The notes under the pieces: generated by a model
The model's database searches: none
Told to the model about the DNA's origin: nothing
What the model saw: the letters and a program-made list of their open reading frames with translations, nothing else
NCBI RefSeq assembly: GCF_012396125.1
Contig: NZ_JAAXOX010000013.1
Location: forward strand, 52,027-116,026
From: Cellulomonas denverensis
Lineage (GTDB): Bacteria > Actinomycetota > Actinomycetes > Actinomycetales > Cellulomonadaceae
Length of the DNA stretch: 64,000 nucleotides
Direction of reading: 5' to 3'
Translations under genes and position numbers: made by a program
Part shown: piece after piece, positions 8,939 to 17,618 of the stretch
How the letters are laid out: each line of letters starts with the position of its first letter
How positions within the stretch are numbered: the stretch's first letter is position 1

Positions 8939-9883
8939 TCAGCCCTTGACGGAGCCGAGCATCACCCCCGAGACGAAGTAGCGCTGGACGAAGGGGTAGA
9001 CGCACAGGATCGGCAGCACCGTGAGCAGCATCGTCACGGCCTGGATGTTCGACGACACCTGGGCGATGTCCGCGGCGCCGACCGCCCCGGTGGACTGGGC
9101 GGTGGACGACCCGGCGATCAGGTTCCGCAGGTAGACGGTCACCGGGAACAGCTCGGACCGGTCCATGTACAGGAACGCCGCGAACCACGAGTTCCAGAAG
9201 GTGACCGCGTAGAACAGCAGCATGGTGGCGATCACCGCCTTGGACAGTGGGATGACGATCTTCCACAGGATCCGGTAGGTGCCGAGCCCGTCGATCTGCG
9301 CCGCTTCCTCCAGGTCGGGCGGCAGATTCTCGAAGAACGCCTTCATCACCAGCAGGTTGAACACGCTGATCGCATTGGGCAGCACGATCGCCCAGATGGT
9401 GTTCTTCAGCCCCAGGCTGGTGATCAGCACGTAGTTCGGGATCAGGCCGCCGTTGAAGAACATCGTGAACACCGCAATCCCGATCAGCACGCTGCGCCCG
9501 CGCAGGTGGTGCTTGGAGATCACGTAGGCGTAGCAGGTGGTCAGCACCAGGGCGATCGCCGTGGCCACCACGGTGTAGACCACGGTGTTCCGGTAGTTGG
9601 TCCAGAACATCGAGTCGCCCATCACCAGCTGGTAGGTGGTGAGGTTGAACCCAACCGGCCAGATGTTCACCTTCCCGGACCGGATCGCGGTGTCCGAACT
9701 GAACGACTGGGCGACGATCATCAGGAACGGGTAGAGGGTCGCCGCCACCACGCCGAGCAGCACGATCACGTTGAACACCCGGAACACCCGGTAGCCGCGG
9801 GTGTCCTTCAGGGAATGTCCCGGTCGCACCGGAGGGGTGGCCACCGGGGCCGGGGTCGTCTCGGTGGTCTCGGTCGTCGTCAC
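8939..9883 (-). CDS. ABC sugar permease, LplC/YtcP type
   Basis: Inner-membrane permease subunit, 314 residues and six predicted helices, with the binding-protein-dependent transport signature (EEAAQIDGLG…PLSK) in the loop facing the ATPase. The start is GTG at 9883, making a GTGA overlap with the lplB stop; an immediately preceding GTG at 9886 is an alternative. The Thr/Pro-rich N-terminal tail precedes the first helix. Together with LplB and the lipoprotein it forms an aldouronate or oligosaccharide importer. Confidence 0.9.
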   Translation of the reverse strand: MTTTETTETTPAPVATPPVRPGHSLKDTRGYRVFRVFNVIVLLGVVAATLYPFLMIVAQSFSSDTAIRSGKVNIWPVGFNLTTYQLVMGDSMFWTNYRNTVVYTVVATAIALVLTTCYAYVISKHHLRGRSVLIGIAVFTMFFNGGLIPNYVLITSLGLKNTIWAIVLPNAISVFNLLVMKAFFENLPPDLEEAAQIDGLGTYRILWKIVIPLSKAVIATMLLFYAVTFWNSWFAAFLYMDRSELFPVTVYLRNLIAGSSTAQSTGAVGAADIAQVSSNIQAVTMLLTVLPILCVYPFVQRYFVSGVMLGSVKG

Positions 9884-10839
9884 CACAGGCTCGCTCCCAC
9901 CGCTCGCTTGGAGATCGCATTCGCGGAGAGGATCAACGTCAGGCCGATGATCGACTCGAACAGCCCGATGGCCGCCGCGTACGAGAAGTTGTTGGACACC
10001 AGGCCGACCCGGTACAGGTAGGTCGAGATGACGTCGGCCGTGGGGTAGGTCAGCGGGTTGTAGAGCAGCAGGATCTTCTCGAACCCGACCGCCATGAAGG
10101 TGCCGATCTGCAGGATCAGCAGCGTGACCATCGTCGGCCGGATGCCCGGCAGCGTGACGTGCCAGGTCTGCTTCCACCGGTTGGCACCGTCGATCCGGGC
10201 CGCCTCGTACAGCGACTCGTCCACCGTGGTCAGCGCGGCCAGGTAGAGGATCGTGCCCCAGCCGACGGTCTGCCAGACCTCCGAGGACACGTAGATCGCC
10301 CGGAACCACTCGGGTTGTTGCAGGAACGGCACCGCATCCCCGCCGAGCGCGGTGACGATCTGGTTGACCGTGCCCTCCAGCGACAGCAGCTGGAACAGCA
10401 TCCCGGCGATGATCACGATCGACAGGAAGTGCGGCAGGTAGGACACCGACTGCACGAACCGCTTGAACACCCGCGAGCGCAGCTCGTTCAGCAGCAGCGC
10501 CAGGACGATCGGCAGCGGGAAGCAGAACAGCAGGGTCAGCGCCCCGATGACCAGGGTGTTGCGGAAGACCATCCAGAACGTGGGGTCGTTGAGGAACATC
10601 TCCACATAGCGGAAGCCCACCCACTCCTCGCCGAAGATGTTCCCGCCGGCCCGGAACTTCCGGAACGCGATCACGTTGCCGAGCATCGGCACGTAGCGGA
10701 ACACCGCGAAGAACAGCAGCGGCAGCACGGCCAGCGAGTACAGCTGCCAGTCCCGCCGCAGGGCGGTCCGCCAGGGCACCCGGCCGTCGGCGGCCCGGCG
10801 GCGCGCTGGTCGCGCCGGGCGGGAGGTGCTCACACTCAT
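9880..10839 (-). CDS. ABC sugar permease, LplB type
   Basis: First gene of the leftward operon and partner of the LplC-like permease, 319 residues with six helices. The EAA loop motif (YEAARIDGANRW…LPGIRP) is intact. The N-terminus is Arg-rich and cytoplasmic. Its ATG is about 65 bases downstream of a sigma-70-like promoter with a palindromic operator, and the gene is divergent from the LacI regulator, so it is very probably LacI controlled. Confidence 0.91.
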   Translation of the reverse strand: MSVSTSRPARPARRRAADGRVPWRTALRRDWQLYSLAVLPLLFFAVFRYVPMLGNVIAFRKFRAGGNIFGEEWVGFRYVEMFLNDPTFWMVFRNTLVIGALTLLFCFPLPIVLALLLNELRSRVFKRFVQSVSYLPHFLSIVIIAGMLFQLLSLEGTVNQIVTALGGDAVPFLQQPEWFRAIYVSSEVWQTVGWGTILYLAALTTVDESLYEAARIDGANRWKQTWHVTLPGIRPTMVTLLILQIGTFMAVGFEKILLLYNPLTYPTADVISTYLYRVGLVSNNFSYAAAIGLFESIIGLTLILSANAISKRAVGASLW

Positions 10840-10874
10840 GGGACATCCACCTCGCTGTGGGAGACCGTGGTCGA

Positions 10875-10939
10875 AACTATCGACATCGTTTCCGATAGTT
10901 GGCGTTCAGGACCCTAGGGGTGGACACCCGGATCGTCAA
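10875..10939 (-). promoter_or_regulatory. lplB promoter and LacI-type operator
   Basis: On the minus strand a -35 TTGACG (10939-10934) and -10 TAGGGT (10916-10911) are separated by 17 bases. Just downstream, where transcription would begin, lies an inverted repeat: AACTATCG (10875-10882) and CGATAGTT (10893-10900), enclosing a second pair GAAAC/GTTTC. This is where a LacI-family repressor would block initiation, and the divergent gene encodes such a regulator. A possible -10 for the lacI gene itself, TACAGT, is at 10968-10973. Confidence 0.7.
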
Positions 10940-11014
10940 GGATCGCCATGGGTTCTGGGGACTGCGCTACAGTGGCCAGCGGCTGCTGCTGAGCGACACT
11001 TTCGAAGGGAAGCC

Positions 11015-12031
11015 ATGCCGAGAAGTCGCACCCGGATCGCCGACATCGCCAGCGAGGTGGGCGTCTCCGTCCCCACCGTGTCGAAGGTGCTGAACGGCCG
11101 CACGGACGTCGCCGAGGCGACCCGTGCCCGGGTCGAGGCCGCCCTGGAACGTCACGACTACCGCAAGCCGGTCGCCACCCGCGGCCCCGGCAACGGTGTC
11201 CGCCTGCTCGACCTGGTGTTCCACGCCGCGGACAACCTCTGGGCGCAGGAGATCATCAAGGGCGTCGAGCAGGTCTGCGGCCCGGAGCGGGTCGGCGTGG
11301 TGCTCTCCGAGCTGGGTGGGTCCCACCGGCCGCCGCAGGAGTGGATCGACGACGTGATGGCCCGCCGGCCACTCGGCGTGCTGCTGGTGATGTCCGACCT
11401 GGACGCCAAGCAGCGCCACCAGCTCGCCTCCCGCGCCATCCCGTTCGCCGTGGTCGACACCCAGGGCGAACCGCCGGCCGGCGTGCCGACGGTGGGCTCC
11501 AACAACTGGAACGGCGGGCTGTCCGGCACCCGGCACCTGCTCAGCCTCGGCCACCGGCGGATCGCCGCGATCTCCGGGCCGGACGACATGCTGTGCTCCC
11601 GCGCCCGGGTCGACGGCTTCCGCAGCGCCCACGACGAGCTCGGCGTGCCCTGGGACCCGGCGCTGATCCGCTGGGGCGGGTTCGATGCCGACAGCGGCTA
11701 CCGGTACGGCCTGGAACTGCTGGACCGCCCCGACCGTCCGACCGCGATCTTCGCCGGGTCCGACTACCAGGCACTCGGGGTGCTGCGGGCCGCCCGGCAG
11801 CTCGGACTGCGGGTGCCCGAGGACCTGTCCATCGTCGGCTACGACGATCTGCCGATCAGCCAGTGGATCGATCCCGGCCTGACCACCGTGCACCAGCCGC
11901 TGCGTGAGATGGCCGGGCTGGCCACCCGGATGCTGCTCACCCTGGCCGCCGGGGGCGAACCGCCGTCGATGCGGGTGGAACTGGTCACCGAGCTGGTGAT
12001 CCGCGCCTCCACCGCACCCCCGGCACCATGA
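11015..12031 (+). CDS. LacI-family transcriptional regulator
   Basis: A 338-residue repressor. The N-terminal helix-turn-helix (RIADIASEVGVSVPTVSKVL) and hinge are followed by a periplasmic-binding-protein-like sugar domain with the usual signatures (GHRRIAAISGP, FAGSD, LSIVGYDDLP). The start ATG at 11015 has a good ribosome site (GAAGGGA) and begins just before the HTH; a longer upstream frame would run through the promoter region. It is divergent from the transporter operon and first in a rightward unit with a serine hydrolase and GH67, so it likely controls both directions in response to an oligosaccharide or uronic acid derivative. Confidence 0.92.
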   Translation: MPRSRTRIADIASEVGVSVPTVSKVLNGRTDVAEATRARVEAALERHDYRKPVATRGPGNGVRLLDLVFHAADNLWAQEIIKGVEQVCGPERVGVVLSELGGSHRPPQEWIDDVMARRPLGVLLVMSDLDAKQRHQLASRAIPFAVVDTQGEPPAGVPTVGSNNWNGGLSGTRHLLSLGHRRIAAISGPDDMLCSRARVDGFRSAHDELGVPWDPALIRWGGFDADSGYRYGLELLDRPDRPTAIFAGSDYQALGVLRAARQLGLRVPEDLSIVGYDDLPISQWIDPGLTTVHQPLREMAGLATRMLLTLAAGGEPPSMRVELVTELVIRASTAPPAP

Positions 12032-13467
12032 CCCCGGCGCCGGAGGAGCACGGGCTGCCCACCGCGGCACTGCTGGCCCTGATCGACGACCTGGACGGCC
12101 AGGACCCGCACGCCCTGGTGGTCGCCCGGCACGGCACCGTGCTCGCCCGGGCCGCCTGGGCGCCCTACCGGACCGACCGGGCGACCCTGGTGTACTCGGT
12201 GTCGAAGTCGGTGACCGCGCTGGCCGTGCTCCTGCTCGCTGACGAGGGCCGGATCGGCCTGGACGACCCGGTGGACCGGCACCTCGACCTGCCGAACCCG
12301 CACCGGCTCACCCTGCGCCGACTGCTGACGATGACCACCGGGCACAGCCGGGAGCAGACCCTGGCGATGCCGACCGATCCCCGGGTGCTGCTGGCCACAC
12401 CGCCCGCGTACCCGGTCGGCAGCCGGTTCGCGTACAACTCGCCGGCCACCGCGACCCTGGCCCGGGTGGTCGCCGCGGTGAGCGGGGAGCAGCCGGGTGC
12501 GTACCTGCGCCCCCGGCTGTTCGACCCGCTCGGCATCGGCCCGCGCTGGTGGCGCCGGCAGGACGGCATCGACCAGGGCTTCTCCGGCCTGCACCTCACG
12601 GTCGAGGACCAGGCCCGGCTCGGCACCGCCCTGCTGCCCGATGCCCCGCCGGGCCGCGTGCCCCCGCCGAGAGTGCACGAATGCAGCTCTCACGGCCCGG
12701 GAGACGTGCATTCGTGCACTCTCGGCGTGGTGCCCCGCGGGGTGCGGGAGGTGATCGGCGGGGAGTTCGTGAGCAGTGCGGGAGCGGAGAGCGGGGCGGA
12801 TCCTGGGCATGAGCCCGACCCGGGGATCCCGGACTGGTCGCGCGGGTACGGCTATGGCGTGTGGGCCGGGCGGCACGGGTTCCGGATGGACGGCGCCTAC
12901 GGGCAGTTCACCCTGGTGCTGCCGGACACCGGCCTGGTGGTCGCGTACCAGGGCGCCACCACCGACACCCAGCGCACCCTGGACGTGCTCTGGCGCCTGG
13001 TGGAGTCGGTCGCCGCCGACCCGCTGCCGGCCGCCGACCCTGCCGTGACCGCCCGGTGGCGGGAGCGGGTCGCCGGCCTGGACTCCTGGACCGCCCGCGA
13101 CCGGCTCACCCCGGCGGGCGGCCCGGGGCCGGACCTGACCGGCTGGACCCTGACCGACACCACCGACGGCGGCCGACTGCTCGCCACCCCGGGCGGTGCG
13201 CTGCTGCTGTACCCGGACCGCTGGTCCACCGGCATCCTGACGCTGCCCGGCGAACCGGGGGTGCTGCCGGTCGCCGCCCGCGCCGAACGACTGCCGGACG
13301 GCACCGTGCGCGCACACCTGGCCCTGACCAGCTCCCCGCACCGCGTCCTGCTCACCCGCACCGCCGCGGGCACCCTGGACGCCCGCTGGCACACCGCGCC
13401 GCTCTGGCACCCGGAGCTGCGCACCCTGCTCGTCCCGCCGCAGGTCGCCGACCTCGCAGCGCCCTGA
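12028..13467 (+). CDS. Beta-lactamase-like serine hydrolase with internal palindrome
   Basis: Class C beta-lactamase/esterase-fold hydrolase, 479 residues, no signal peptide. The active-site SxxK is S57-V-S-K60 and the YxN-type motif is Y136-N-S. A late GYGYGVWAGRHG…DGAYGQ stretch carries the third conserved region. The ATG overlaps the lacI stop (ATGA). Between residues about 213 and 233 the frame passes through a perfect inverted repeat (12666-12726) that adds a Cys/His-containing segment plus a loosely conserved tail, absent from typical family members; the frame stays open. The substrate is unknown; location in the xylan locus hints at deacylation or ester hydrolysis of imported sugars, which is inference. 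Activity after the insertion is uncertain. Confidence 0.78.
   Translation: MTPAPEEHGLPTAALLALIDDLDGQDPHALVVARHGTVLARAAWAPYRTDRATLVYSVSKSVTALAVLLLADEGRIGLDDPVDRHLDLPNPHRLTLRRLLTMTTGHSREQTLAMPTDPRVLLATPPAYPVGSRFAYNSPATATLARVVAAVSGEQPGAYLRPRLFDPLGIGPRWWRRQDGIDQGFSGLHLTVEDQARLGTALLPDAPPGRVPPPRVHECSSHGPGDVHSCTLGVVPRGVREVIGGEFVSSAGAESGADPGHEPDPGIPDWSRGYGYGVWAGRHGFRMDGAYGQFTLVLPDTGLVVAYQGATTDTQRTLDVLWRLVESVAADPLPAADPAVTARWRERVAGLDSWTARDRLTPAGGPGPDLTGWTLTDTTDGGRLLATPGGALLLYPDRWSTGILTLPGEPGVLPVAARAERLPDGTVRAHLALTSSPHRVLLTRTAAGTLDARWHTAPLWHPELRTLLVPPQVADLAAP
12666..12726. repeat. Perfect 20-bp inverted repeat inside a gene (REP-like)
   Basis: The arms 12666-12685 and 12707-12726 are exact reverse complements (GCCGAGAGTGCACGAATGCA), separated by 21 bases. 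The same core, GAGAGTGCACGARTGCA, recurs in the non-coding repeats after crgA (43837 and 43980). A dispersed palindromic element inside an otherwise normal coding frame suggests insertion. Confidence 0.8.
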
Positions 13468-13488
13468 TCCCCGACCCCACCCGGAGCC

Positions 13489-15468
13489 ATGACCCACGAC
13501 GACGACGTCCATCCCGCCTGGCTGCCCGACGCCGCACTCGCCCCGCTGCGCACCCGCCCGTGCACCGTGCTCGGGTCCGGCCCCTGCGCCCGGACCGCCC
13601 GCGCGGAACTGGGCCCACAGGTCCCGCTCGACCGGGCGACGCTGGTGGTCGCCACCGCCGCCGAGCCGGCGCTGCCCGGCCTCCCCCCGATCCCTGCCGG
13701 TGGGTACGCGCTTGTCCGGGACGGGGAGCGACTGCTGGTGATCGGCGACGACGAGGCGTGCGCGCTGCGCGGCGTCTACGCCCTGGCCCGCGACCTGGCC
13801 GTCCAGGCCCTGACCGGCAATGAACCACCGCTCACCGTGCACGCGCCCGGACAGCCGCTGCGGATGCTGGACCACTGGGACAACATCGACGTGCACCCGG
13901 TGATGGGCCAGGTCGAACGCGGCTACTCCGGCGGGTCGATCTTCTACGCCGACGGACAGGTGCGCGCCGACCTGGGCCGGGTGCGCGACTACGCCCGGCT
14001 GCTCGCCGCGACCGGGATCAACGCGGTGGCGATCAACAACGTCAACGTGCACGCCCGCGAGGCCCGGCTGCTGACCGACGGGTTGGACGACGTCGCCCGG
14101 ATCGCCGCGGAGTTCCGGGACCACGGCATCCGGACCTTCCTGTCGGTGTCCTTCGCCGCACCGGTCCTGCTCGGTGGCGCGGACACCGCCGACCCGCTCG
14201 ACCCGGCAGTCGCGGACTGGTGGCGGACGGCCACCGACCGGGTCTACGCCGCGATCCCCGACTTCGGCGGCTACCTGGTCAAGGCCGACTCGGAGGGACA
14301 GCCCGGGCCGTTCGCCTACGGCCGCAGCCACGCCGACGGCGCCAACCTGCTCGCCGCGGCGCTGCGACCGCACGGCGGCACGGTGCTCTGGCGGGCCTTC
14401 GTCTACGACCACCGGCAGGACTGGCGGGACCGCAGCACCGACCGCGCCCGCGCCGCGCACGACCACTTCGCCCCGCTGGACGGCGACTTCGCCGAGAACG
14501 TGGTGCTCCAGGTCAAACACGGCCCGATGGACTTCCAGGTGCGCGAGCCGCTGTCCTCGGTGCTGGCCGCCATGCCGCATACCCGGCTGGCCATCGAGCT
14601 GCAGGTCACCCAGGAGTACACCGGCCAGCAGCGGCACCTGTGCTACCTCGCGCCGGCCTGGCGGGAGTACCTGCGGCACCCGCTGGACGGCACGCACCCG
14701 GTCGCGGACACCGTCGCCGGCGTCACCGGGGTGTCCAACGTCGGCGACGACCCGTTCTGGACCGGGCACCCGCTGGCGCAGGCCAACCTCTACGCCTTCG
14801 GGCGACTGGCCTGGGACTCCACCCTGACCCCCGAGCGGATCCTGGACGAGTGGATCGCGCTCACCTTCGCCGGGGCCGGAGCCGACGGCCTGCGCCGGAT
14901 CGCCGCCGCGCTGCACACCATGCTGGACGACTCCTGGCGGCGGTACGAGGGCTACACCGCCCCGCTCGGCGTCGGCTTCATGGTCCGGCCGGGCACCCAC
15001 GGCCACCCGGACGTCGACGGCTACGAGTACACCCCGTGGGGCACGTACCACTTCGCCGACCGGGACGGGATCGGTGTCGACCGCACCCGCAGCACCGGCA
15101 CCGGCTACACCGGCCAGTACCCGTCACCCTGGCGCGAGATCTACGAGTCGGTGGACACCTGCCCGGACGAGCTGCTGCTGTTCTTCCACCACGTGCCCTA
15201 CCAGCACGTCCTGCACTCCGGCAGCACCGTGATCCAGCACATCTACGACTCCCGGGCCGATGCGGTCGAGCAGTTGGACGGGGTCGAGGTGGCCTGGGAC
15301 TCGCTGCGCGACCTGGTCGGCACCGACCTGCCCGCCGCCGTGGACCACCGGGTGCGCGAGCGGCTGGCCGAGCAGCGGCGTAGCGCGATCGAGTGGCGGG
15401 ACCAGATCCGCAGCTACTTCCTGCGCAAGTCCGGGGTGCCGGACCGGACTGGGCGGCCGATCTACTGA
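13489..15468 (+). CDS. aguA: GH67 alpha-glucuronidase
   Basis: Removes (4-O-methyl)glucuronic acid from the non-reducing end of aldouronates; 659 residues without signal peptide, so intracellular and dependent on the importer next door. The three catalytic acids are in place: E269 (KADSEGQ), D348 (GPMDFQ) and E376 (TQEY), equivalent to the general acid and the paired bases of characterised GH67 enzymes. The N-terminal GH67N domain, TIM barrel and helical C-terminal domain are all present and the length is typical. It lies 21 bases downstream of the serine hydrolase, in the LacI-led unit. Released glucuronate would feed UxaC and UxuB. Followed by a strong hairpin. Confidence 0.95.
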   Translation: MTHDDDVHPAWLPDAALAPLRTRPCTVLGSGPCARTARAELGPQVPLDRATLVVATAAEPALPGLPPIPAGGYALVRDGERLLVIGDDEACALRGVYALARDLAVQALTGNEPPLTVHAPGQPLRMLDHWDNIDVHPVMGQVERGYSGGSIFYADGQVRADLGRVRDYARLLAATGINAVAINNVNVHAREARLLTDGLDDVARIAAEFRDHGIRTFLSVSFAAPVLLGGADTADPLDPAVADWWRTATDRVYAAIPDFGGYLVKADSEGQPGPFAYGRSHADGANLLAAALRPHGGTVLWRAFVYDHRQDWRDRSTDRARAAHDHFAPLDGDFAENVVLQVKHGPMDFQVREPLSSVLAAMPHTRLAIELQVTQEYTGQQRHLCYLAPAWREYLRHPLDGTHPVADTVAGVTGVSNVGDDPFWTGHPLAQANLYAFGRLAWDSTLTPERILDEWIALTFAGAGADGLRRIAAALHTMLDDSWRRYEGYTAPLGVGFMVRPGTHGHPDVDGYEYTPWGTYHFADRDGIGVDRTRSTGTGYTGQYPSPWREIYESVDTCPDELLLFFHHVPYQHVLHSGSTVIQHIYDSRADAVEQLDGVEVAWDSLRDLVGTDLPAAVDHRVRERLAEQRRSAIEWRDQIRSYFLRKSGVPDRTGRPIY

Positions 15469-15475
15469 GCACGGC

Positions 15476-15510
15476 ACGAGGGCCCCGCCCGGATCGGACG
15501 GGGCCCTCGT
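15476..15510. terminator. Bidirectional terminator between GH67 and surface protein 1
   Basis: A 12-bp perfect stem (15476-15487 with 15499-15510, ACGAGGGCCCCG) with an 11-base loop lies between two convergent genes and can serve both. No long T-tract, as common in high-GC actinobacteria. Confidence 0.75.
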
Positions 15511-15522
15511 ACGGTCAGGGGA

Positions 15523-17367
15523 TCAGTGCTGCTGCGCCCGGCGGCGGACGACCAGCACGGTCAGCCCACCGGCGAGCACCAGGCCACCGGCGATCGCGCC
15601 CCACAGGGCCAGGTCCGAGCCGGTGGTGGCCAGGTTCCCGGACCGGGCCGGCGCGGTGATCGTGGTGACACCCGGAGCCGGAGTGGTCGGCGTGTTCGGG
15701 GCCGCGGGGGTGACCGGGCCGGTCGGGTCCTCGGGCTCCTCCACCGGGGCCGGCGGGTTCTGCGCCCACTGCGCGAAGTGCGTGACATTCGCCGAGATCG
15801 GGGTGTCCAGCGCCAGCGTCACCGGGTCGCCGGTGCCGTCCTGGGCCAGGTTCCACCCGGTCAGGGTGTGGTCAGCCTTGGTCGGCTCCGCCGGGATCTG
15901 GCGCGCACCGGCGGCCAGCGTCGTGGCGAACACCCGCACCTCCTGGTCGGAGGTGCCGCCGTTCGCGTGCCGGGTGACCAGGTAGTTGTTCGGGTAAAGC
16001 CCCAGCGTCGACCAGTCCACGTCCTCGGTCGCCAGCTGCACCGCACCGTTGTTCACCACGTCGCCCGGGGTCGCACCGCCCCGCAGCTGCCCCTCACCGG
16101 TCACCGTCACATCCGCCGGGATTCGCAGTACGGCCGGGTCCGGGATGATCAGGGTTGCCGGGTCGGCGATGTGCAGCGAACCGAACGTGGTCCCCGAACG
16201 GCCGCTGCCCACCGCGGAGGAGGTGTTCGTGATGTCGGCACCGTTGATCGCGGTGATCGTGCCGCCGAGCAGCCGCACGTCGCCGCCGCTGGCCTGGATG
16301 CCACCGCCGATGCCCGCGCCACCACCGATGCCGGTGGCGGTGACCACCGGGTTGCCGGAGATGGTGATCGAACCGGCGTCGCCGCGCGGACCGGAGCCGA
16401 TGCCCGCCCCGTACGTGGTGCTGGCCGCGATCACGTTGGCGTTGCCGGCGATCTCGATGATGCCGCCGTTCGCGCCCCCGCGGGAGGTGGAGGGGTATCC
16501 GCCGCCGATGCCTGCGCCCCAACCGCCGGTGGCGTCCACCACCGCGTCGCCGTCGATCCGGATCGTGCCGCCGTTGCTGCCACCGGCGTAACCGCCACCG
16601 ATGCCCGCGCCGCCCTCGCTGGTGGCCGTCACCACCGCGTGGTCGGTGATGGTGACGTCGCCGGAGTCGGTGTACACCCCACCGCCGATGCCGGCCCCGT
16701 CCTCCGCGATCGCGGTGACCCGGGCGTTCCCGCCGATGGTGATGTCACCGGCCTGCAGGCGCGGGTCGGCAGCCGAGTCGCCGTCACCGGAACCGATCCC
16801 CGCGCCGAACTGGGCGCCCTCGGCCGTCACGTCCGCGTCGCCACGGATGATGATCGTGCCGCCGTCGCCGTGCGCCCCGCCGCCGATCCCGGCGGACATG
16901 GTGGCCGGGCTGCTGGCGTCGACCACGGCCCGGCCCTCGATGATCAGGGTGGCGCCGGTGGTCTCGATCCCGGCCCGGTCCTCCTTGCCCGGGTCCGACG
17001 CCTGCCCGCGGGACAGTGCGTGGGCGGCCAGCGTGCCGGGCTGCCCGGCGCTGGTGTCGGTGACCGTCAGGGTCGAGCCCTGGCCGAGCACGATCGCGGC
17101 CGTGGACAGGTCGTGACCGTTCAGGTCCAGCACCAAGGACGAGCCGTCCGCCAGCACCAGCCGGTTCAGCCGGTCGTCGGTGGAGATGACCTGGGTCAGG
17201 TCGGCGCCGAGCTGCACGGTGCCACCCACGGACGCCGGGTCGTCGAAGATCGCGTCCAGTGCGGAGTAGTCATTGGTGGTCGCCGCCATCGCCGGCAACG
17301 CGCCACCGGCGACGGCGGCCACGCACGCCGTCAGCACAGTCGCAGAGATCCTGGGGAACAAACGCAT
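15523..17367 (-). CDS. Sortase-anchored glycine-rich repeat surface protein 1
   Basis: A 614-residue cell-wall protein of unknown function. A signal peptide (MRLFPRISATVL…ALPAMA) is followed by about eight rung-like repeats around the core GAGIGGG…G.I.I.G.A.V.A, typical of a parallel beta-helix. Then comes an InlB/Listeria-Bacteroides-type repeat (KADHTLTGWN…ISANVTHFAQW), a Pro/Thr-rich wall linker, the sortase motif LATTG, a hydrophobic helix and the tail RRRAQQH. LAxTG is the class E sortase signal, and a class E sortase is encoded at 41.5-42.4 kb. The start ATG at 17367 aligns with those of its two paralogues; an open frame 66 codons longer lacks any signal-peptide logic. It is the most recently divergent-looking of three tandem copies only by inspection; order of duplication is unknown. 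Confidence 0.82.
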   Translation of the reverse strand: MRLFPRISATVLTACVAAVAGGALPAMAATTNDYSALDAIFDDPASVGGTVQLGADLTQVISTDDRLNRLVLADGSSLVLDLNGHDLSTAAIVLGQGSTLTVTDTSAGQPGTLAAHALSRGQASDPGKEDRAGIETTGATLIIEGRAVVDASSPATMSAGIGGGAHGDGGTIIIRGDADVTAEGAQFGAGIGSGDGDSAADPRLQAGDITIGGNARVTAIAEDGAGIGGGVYTDSGDVTITDHAVVTATSEGGAGIGGGYAGGSNGGTIRIDGDAVVDATGGWGAGIGGGYPSTSRGGANGGIIEIAGNANVIAASTTYGAGIGSGPRGDAGSITISGNPVVTATGIGGGAGIGGGIQASGGDVRLLGGTITAINGADITNTSSAVGSGRSGTTFGSLHIADPATLIIPDPAVLRIPADVTVTGEGQLRGGATPGDVVNNGAVQLATEDVDWSTLGLYPNNYLVTRHANGGTSDQEVRVFATTLAAGARQIPAEPTKADHTLTGWNLAQDGTGDPVTLALDTPISANVTHFAQWAQNPPAPVEEPEDPTGPVTPAAPNTPTTPAPGVTTITAPARSGNLATTGSDLALWGAIAGGLVLAGGLTVLVVRRRAQQH

Positions 17368-17420
17368 GAATCGATGACAACAGCCGGGCAGCGACCCCCA
17401 GGCAGGACTCCGGCGAACCT

Positions 17421-17500
17421 GGGTACCCGGTACAGCAGCCCGGCCACCGAGCGGCAGTCGTCTGAGTGGGCGGCGGGCGGACGTCGCGCGATCGAGTAGG
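17421..17500 (-). promoter_or_regulatory. Three-site motif array upstream of surface protein 1
   Basis: Sites read on the plus strand: CTGGGTACC at 17421, CTGAGTGGG at 17462 and a weaker TCGAGTAGG at 17492 (spacings 41 and 30). The first lies 54 bases before the ATG. The same spacing pattern precedes both paralogues. A further CTGGGTG at 17505 may be a fourth copy. Likely activator or repressor sites; the regulator is unknown. Confidence 0.55.
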
Positions 17501-17568
17501 TGTCCTGGGTGTCGCAGCCACGACGGCCTGTCGACGACCGCACGTGACATGCCGGGCCGATCCATGCC

Positions 17569-17602
17569 GAGGCCCCGCCCGGATCACTCCGGACGGGGCC
17601 TC
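17569..17602 (-). terminator. Terminator of surface protein 2 gene
   Basis: A 15-bp stem with one mismatch (17569-17583 with 17588-17602) and a 4-base loop, directly after the stop of the middle paralogue. It isolates that gene from surface protein 1. Confidence 0.75.
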
Positions 17603-17618
17603 GCTCAGTGGTGTCGGA

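Noticed and set aside
11839..15051. A 1070-codon open frame on the minus strand
   Set aside because: Lies across lacI, the hydrolase and GH67, all supported by catalytic motifs on the other strand.
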